Assembly (NCBI GenBank): GCA_947069175.1
Contig: CAMTDV010000028.1
Location: 69,486,157-69,550,156, forward strand
Reading direction: 5' to 3'
DNA from: Scalesia atractyloides
Lineage: Eukaryota > Streptophyta > Magnoliopsida > Asterales > Asteraceae
DNA: 64,000 nucleotides
Made by a program: the position numbers and the translations under genes. This document shows, in pieces, positions 60,400-64,000 of the stretch; within the stretch, counting starts at the first letter, position 1, and every line of letters starts with the position of its first letter. The notes beneath the pieces are model-generated. The model was not told the DNA's origin, searched no databases, and saw only the letters and a list, made by a program, of their open reading frames with translations.

Positions 60400-61143
60400 C
60401 GTTGATACACTTTTGTGTCTCTAGCTTGTTCTTAGTTACGTCTGTAATTGTACGGTCTTTATGTACTGTGTCTGTATAGATTGGTCGTGTCGGCCAGATC
60501 AAGATATCCTCCTATCTTGATCTAGTACAACGATTAGAATGTCTGTGTACAACAGTTGCATGTGTGCATACTGTTGAGTCTCAGGTACGTCATGTCTGTG
60601 GCACGATCTCCAAAGAAAACAATTGGTGCGAGTGGGAATGCTTCGTACGAGCAAGATGTTGCTCATACGAGTCACACCATTCGTACGATCAAGCTTACCC
60701 AATCAAGCTTTCAGCTTGATTCGTACGAGCAAGGTTATTGATTCGTGCCAGCCAGTTCATTCGTACGAGTCTATTTGGAGAATGTCTTTCGTGTCTTTGG
60801 GTGTTTCATACGACCAGAACATACTGTTGCTCGGTGTTTGCACTATATAAGCAGACATGCACTTCTCAGTAGAAAGGAGTGTATGTGTGAGAAAGTTTAT
60901 ACGAGTGACAGTGGATACTAAGCTGAGACTTTGAGAGCACAAAGTGAATGCATAGAGTCTGTATGAACTTTGTTTGTATATGTTTGTACTAGTTCTCATC
61001 AGTTAGTCAAGATATTGAATCTTTGGTTATCCAGTGTGTCTCCTACTTTGCTTTGGTTTGCATGCATACTTGGATTCCGCACTGGTATGTGTGTTGCACG
61101 AACAAGGAAGCAGGTTTATCTTGATCCTCCAGGTGGACCTACA
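60400..61143 (+). repeat. 3' LTR of outer copia element
   Basis: CGTTGATACAC...GGTGGACCTACA; the first base pair CG stands where the 5' copy has TG. TATA box near 60844. Carries tcgtacga motifs at 60646-60700. Confidence 0.9.
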
Positions 61144-61796
61144 ACACCCTTCTTGTCTTGGATCTCGATATCAAACTCTTGTAGCAACAGAATCCATCTA
61201 ATTAGACGTGGTTTCGCATCCTGCTTGCTGAAGAGATATCTAATAGCCGCGTGATCTGTATATACAATCGTCTTGGACAACACAAGATATGATCTGAACT
61301 TGTCAAACGCAAAAACTACAGCCAAAAGTTCCTTTTCTGTGGTAGTGTAATTCTCTTGCGCATCATGCAAGGTCTTACTCGTGTAGTATATCGGGTGGAA
61401 GTGCTTTTCCTTCCGTTGTCCCAAGACTGCCCCTATCGTGAAATCACTAGCGTCACACATAATCTCAAATGGCAATGCCCAGTCTGGTGCTACCAGAATA
61501 GAGGCTTCAATAAGCCTTTGCTTCAAAAGGTTGAATGCCTCCAAGCATTCATCCAAAAACACAAACGGAGCATCCTTCTCCAACAAACGGGTCATGGGTC
61601 TCGCGATTTTGAAAAGCCTTGAATGAATCTCCTGTAGAACCCGACATGACCAAGGAAACTCCTGATTGCTCGTACTGAGGTTGGGGGTGGAAGTTTAGAA
61701 ATGACATCCACTTTGGCTGGATCAACCTCTTACCCCTCTTGTGAGATTTTGTTCCCGAGAACTACCCCTTCTTTCACCATGAAGTGCCATTTCTCC
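61144..61796 (-). pseudogene. Athila-type Ty3 RT end and RNase H
   Basis: Minus strand from 61796: KEGVVLGNKISQ, VDPAKVDVISKLPPP, a frame break near 61600 inside the IRSFLGHVGFYRRFI motif, then 61595-61144 with LEKDAPFVFLDECLEAFNLL, LPFEIMCDASDFTIGAVLGQ, YYTSKTLHDAQENYTTTEKE, VYTDHAAIRYLFSK and RWILLLQEFDIEIQDKKG. Continues at 42066 and below. Confidence 0.9.
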
Positions 61797-63662
61797 TGTA
61801 ACACCTTGTAAAATTGTGTCCAATAGTATAGTGACACGTGTTGTATTTTATTTTAGTCTATTAAAAACTAATAAGGACTAAAGGTGTCAACATGCTCAAA
61901 ACTGAGCCTCAGAGTAACTGTCTGATGTCAACATGCATAAACGTAAGCCTCTGAGTGACTAGTATGTCAACATGCTTAAACAACAGCCTCTGAGTGACTG
62001 ATATGTCAACATGCTTAAATCATTAGCCTCTGAGTGACTGATACGTCAAACATGCTTAAACTAATCAAAATATGGTTTTAAACCTATTTACCAACCAAGA
62101 CTTGTTACCTACTGATTTCAAAACTCATTTTAAATATTTTTACAGTAGGTACATCATATAAACCAGAATCCCAAATAAGTTGTAAACTATGTGTAAAATG
62201 ACCAAAATGCCCATTCGGTGCATAGTTTGGTCATAAAAGATAAATTACACATATTATCATGTTCCTACTAATATTATATCATAAATTAATTTATTTTTCC
62301 AGAATACTTATGATCATAATCTTAAATTTTATTCAAGTATATAATTACCAAAATGCCCTTATAAGGCATAGTTTCATTTTTAAAACCTTAACAGGCATAT
62401 AAGTTGATATCTTACTGATATCACAACTTATTTAAAGAATAATGGCATGTAGAACTTGTCCATGACTTATCCGGTTACCCGATATCGCTGATATGCGTAC
62501 GGTTAAGCATATGTAACTAGTTTACGAAAATTAACCGAAACGAGTCTAACCTTGTCATTTAAGTCTCAAAATCCAGAATGTTTATAGTTTACCATTATTA
62601 CACAAGTCAAAGTACTTGTTGGGATTAAACTACATTCTATCCGATCATCGTTTAATCTAGCGTTATACGTCTTGATCAAGTACGCTACTCGGTCTAAGTC
62701 TATGACTTAAATAAGACCATTAGTATTTAATTGGTTAGCTTATGCCATAATCCAGACCAGAGACATTTTGGTAAATGTTATCTGCACTTAGTTCTTTGTG
62801 TGTACGGCTGAGTTAATAATCTTGCTTCAAACAAAGACTAGCTCAGGTAATACTCTCGACTTTTTTTTCCCTATACAGGCTTGGGTTAGGTAAACTATCA
62901 CCGCTTGGTCAGAAATGGGATCAATCGAATGCCAGATTGTGGCTAGTAAATCCGCATATTCTGTTTTAGTCAGTTATGTTTGATAACTTAAACATCGGGG
63001 GTTAACTACCATATCCTGGATATCCTTGGCTCATTACATTAGATAATGGCCACGACTTTAGCGCGGGGTGTAGGCATACACCCGACAGACGCTCAAATGC
63101 AATTACCCACAACGTTCAGGGTAACTCCTTCGTGAGTTCGTAAGTGTGTGTAGTTAATCATGTCTCGGTTTTTGCACTGGGCCGTGTATTTATGGACAAA
63201 CATGTGAATTTGTTAACAAGGTTGCAACGTTAACTTTCCCAAGTTATAAAAGATTTTGTGCTGATACGCACTTAAAATATATAAATGTTTTCAAAATGAG
63301 TCAGTTGGGTGTATTTACCAGTGAAAGCTGACGTATTTTCAAAAGACTAAGCTTGCAGGTATAATACGAAAATAGGCTGGAAGTGCTCGGTAGTGATAAG
63401 AGGATGTTGCAAAATCCTAGATCTGCCATAAGTCCGTTTTACATTCTTTTTGTACAATTTTGTGATCCGCCTGTGGATCTTCTATTATGAGCCGTCTATA
63501 TATTATTTTGTATTTTGAACATTTGGTTTGTAATAGTAATTTAAATCCAAGACTTCCATTGTGCCGTGTTTAATTGACTATGATGATATCAACTTACGTC
63601 ACGATATACCCCATCCGGGCCCACAGGTGTTTGGATTGGCTGTGGAAAGCCGGGGTGTGACA
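61797..63662 (+). repeat. 5' LTR of a Tekay/Del-like Ty3 chromovirus
   Basis: TGTAACACCTTG...GGGGTGTGACA, 1866 bp, inserted in the Athila RT. The TGTAACACC...GTGTGACA ends and the following primer-binding site are typical of Tekay/Del elements. The partner LTR is outside the window. No ORF of note inside. Confidence 0.75.
61886..62060. repeat. Tandem repeat in the chromovirus LTR, about 42 bp x 4
   Basis: Units gtcaacatgc-n-taaa...agcctctgagtgactg(at) repeat four times with small changes in the U3 part of the LTR; a possible enhancer-like array (inference). Confidence 0.85.
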
Positions 63663-63680
63663 GGTTGGTATCAGAGCCAA
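63663..63680 (+). other. Primer-binding site of the chromovirus
   Basis: ggttggtatcagagccaa directly after the LTR; tRNA-Met type. Confidence 0.8.
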
Positions 63681-63834
63681 CGTTTGAGAGAATTAAACAC
63701 TAGCCTTCTTGTGTTTAATCTCAAACTTGCACAAGCACATTCCTTAGACTTCCGAGTCTAGGCTTTGACCTAGGATTTACTCATCTCATTATTAAGTTAG
63801 TAGTATTGTTTTTAAATTGATTTTTGACAGGAAA

Positions 63835-64000
63835 ATGCCACCAATAGTAAGAGGAAGAGGTAAAGGACCAATGAGGGGAGGACCTTCAGGACATATCCCT
63901 TCACATCCCCATCACCCGAACCCCTATGAAGATTCGGGGATTCATGGCCATTGTCGCAACATTCACCTTCTCATACTCAAAATTCGTACCATTCCTATCA
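63835..64000 (+). CDS. Chromovirus gag, N-terminal start (runs off the window)
   Basis: ATG at 63835 gives MPPIVRGRGKGPMRGGPSGH followed by a His/Pro-rich stretch; Gag proteins of Tekay-like elements begin with such an Arg/Gly-rich segment. Just before it lies tttttgacag, acceptor-like. Only 55 codons are seen, open to the edge. Confidence 0.6.
   Translation, partial: MPPIVRGRGKGPMRGGPSGHIPSHPHHPNPYEDSGIHGHCRNIHLLILKIRTIPI

Larger units (their letters stand above)
42067..61143 (+). mobile_element. Outer Sirevirus-like Ty1/copia retrotransposon, about 19.1 kb with nested insert
   Basis: Two LTRs of 751 and 744 bp, an initiator-tRNA-Met type primer-binding site, long gag with two zinc knuckles, protease-integrase-RT-RNase H in copia order, a 2-kb post-pol region, a further ORF with a coiled-coil end, and repeated polypurine tracts. 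Without the nested element (52934-58564 plus one 5-bp duplication) it would be about 13.4 kb, long for copia but within Sirevirus range. All ORFs carry stops or shifts, so it is not autonomous now. Confidence 0.85.

Noticed and set aside
42067..61143. A single giant 19-kb copia element
   Set aside because: Size is explained by the nested 5.6-kb element with its own LTRs and TCCAC duplication.

Overview
This is nuclear DNA of a flowering plant: AT-rich, with interrupted genes carrying GT-AG introns, simple repeats and nested LTR retrotransposons. A core eudicot is clear. Asteraceae is my best guess, from the form of the Kunitz inhibitor proteins and from a Sirevirus-like Ty1/copia element with an extra ORF behind pol. 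The species cannot be read from the window.

Genic part (1-33.4 kb). (1) 1-8.7 kb: three tandem copies, plus strand, of a small At4g22758-like gene (DUF7054 type). Copy A enters from the left edge, copy B is exon 1 plus part of intron 1, and copy C has all three exons. (2) 10.7-12.8 kb: a nine-exon CLPR2 gene (inactive subunit of the chloroplast Clp protease). (3) 13-26.5 kb, minus strand: five Kunitz-type protease inhibitor copies, every one with at least one frameshift or truncation, lying in duplicated spacer DNA with two MITEs, foldback elements and two copia fragments. (4) 31.8-33.4 kb, minus strand: a conserved single gene with an acidic then Lys/Arg-rich tail. The rest is intergenic, with microsatellites, inverted-repeat elements, a SINE-like piece, a Helitron-like end and a LINE reverse-transcriptase fragment.

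Repeat part (about 36-64 kb) is a nest of LTR elements. The oldest layer is a minus-strand Ty3 element of Athila type (pol at 61.8-61.1 and 42.1-40.7 kb, a post-pol ATHILA-type ORF at 39.6-38.4 kb, an LTR starting near 36.76 kb). Its RNase H-integrase junction is split by a 19.1-kb Sirevirus-like copia element (42067-61143). That element's post-pol ORF is in turn split by a 5.6-kb gag-only copia element (52934-58564) with a perfect 5-bp target duplication. The Athila RT is also interrupted at 61797 by a Tekay/Del-like chromovirus whose 5' LTR, primer-binding site and gag start run off the right edge.

Points most worth a second look: an LTR-like promoter module, with leader and intron, placed in front of the ATHILA-type ORF; four perfect small hairpins with compensating stem changes in the copia post-pol region; family-specific short motif arrays in the leaders of three unrelated LTR elements; a Kunitz array without one clean reading frame; MITE insertions proved by paralogous empty sites; and a run of single-base deletions in otherwise conserved genes, which may be consensus errors rather than biology. 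No tRNA, rRNA, CRISPR or bacterial-type operon was seen.
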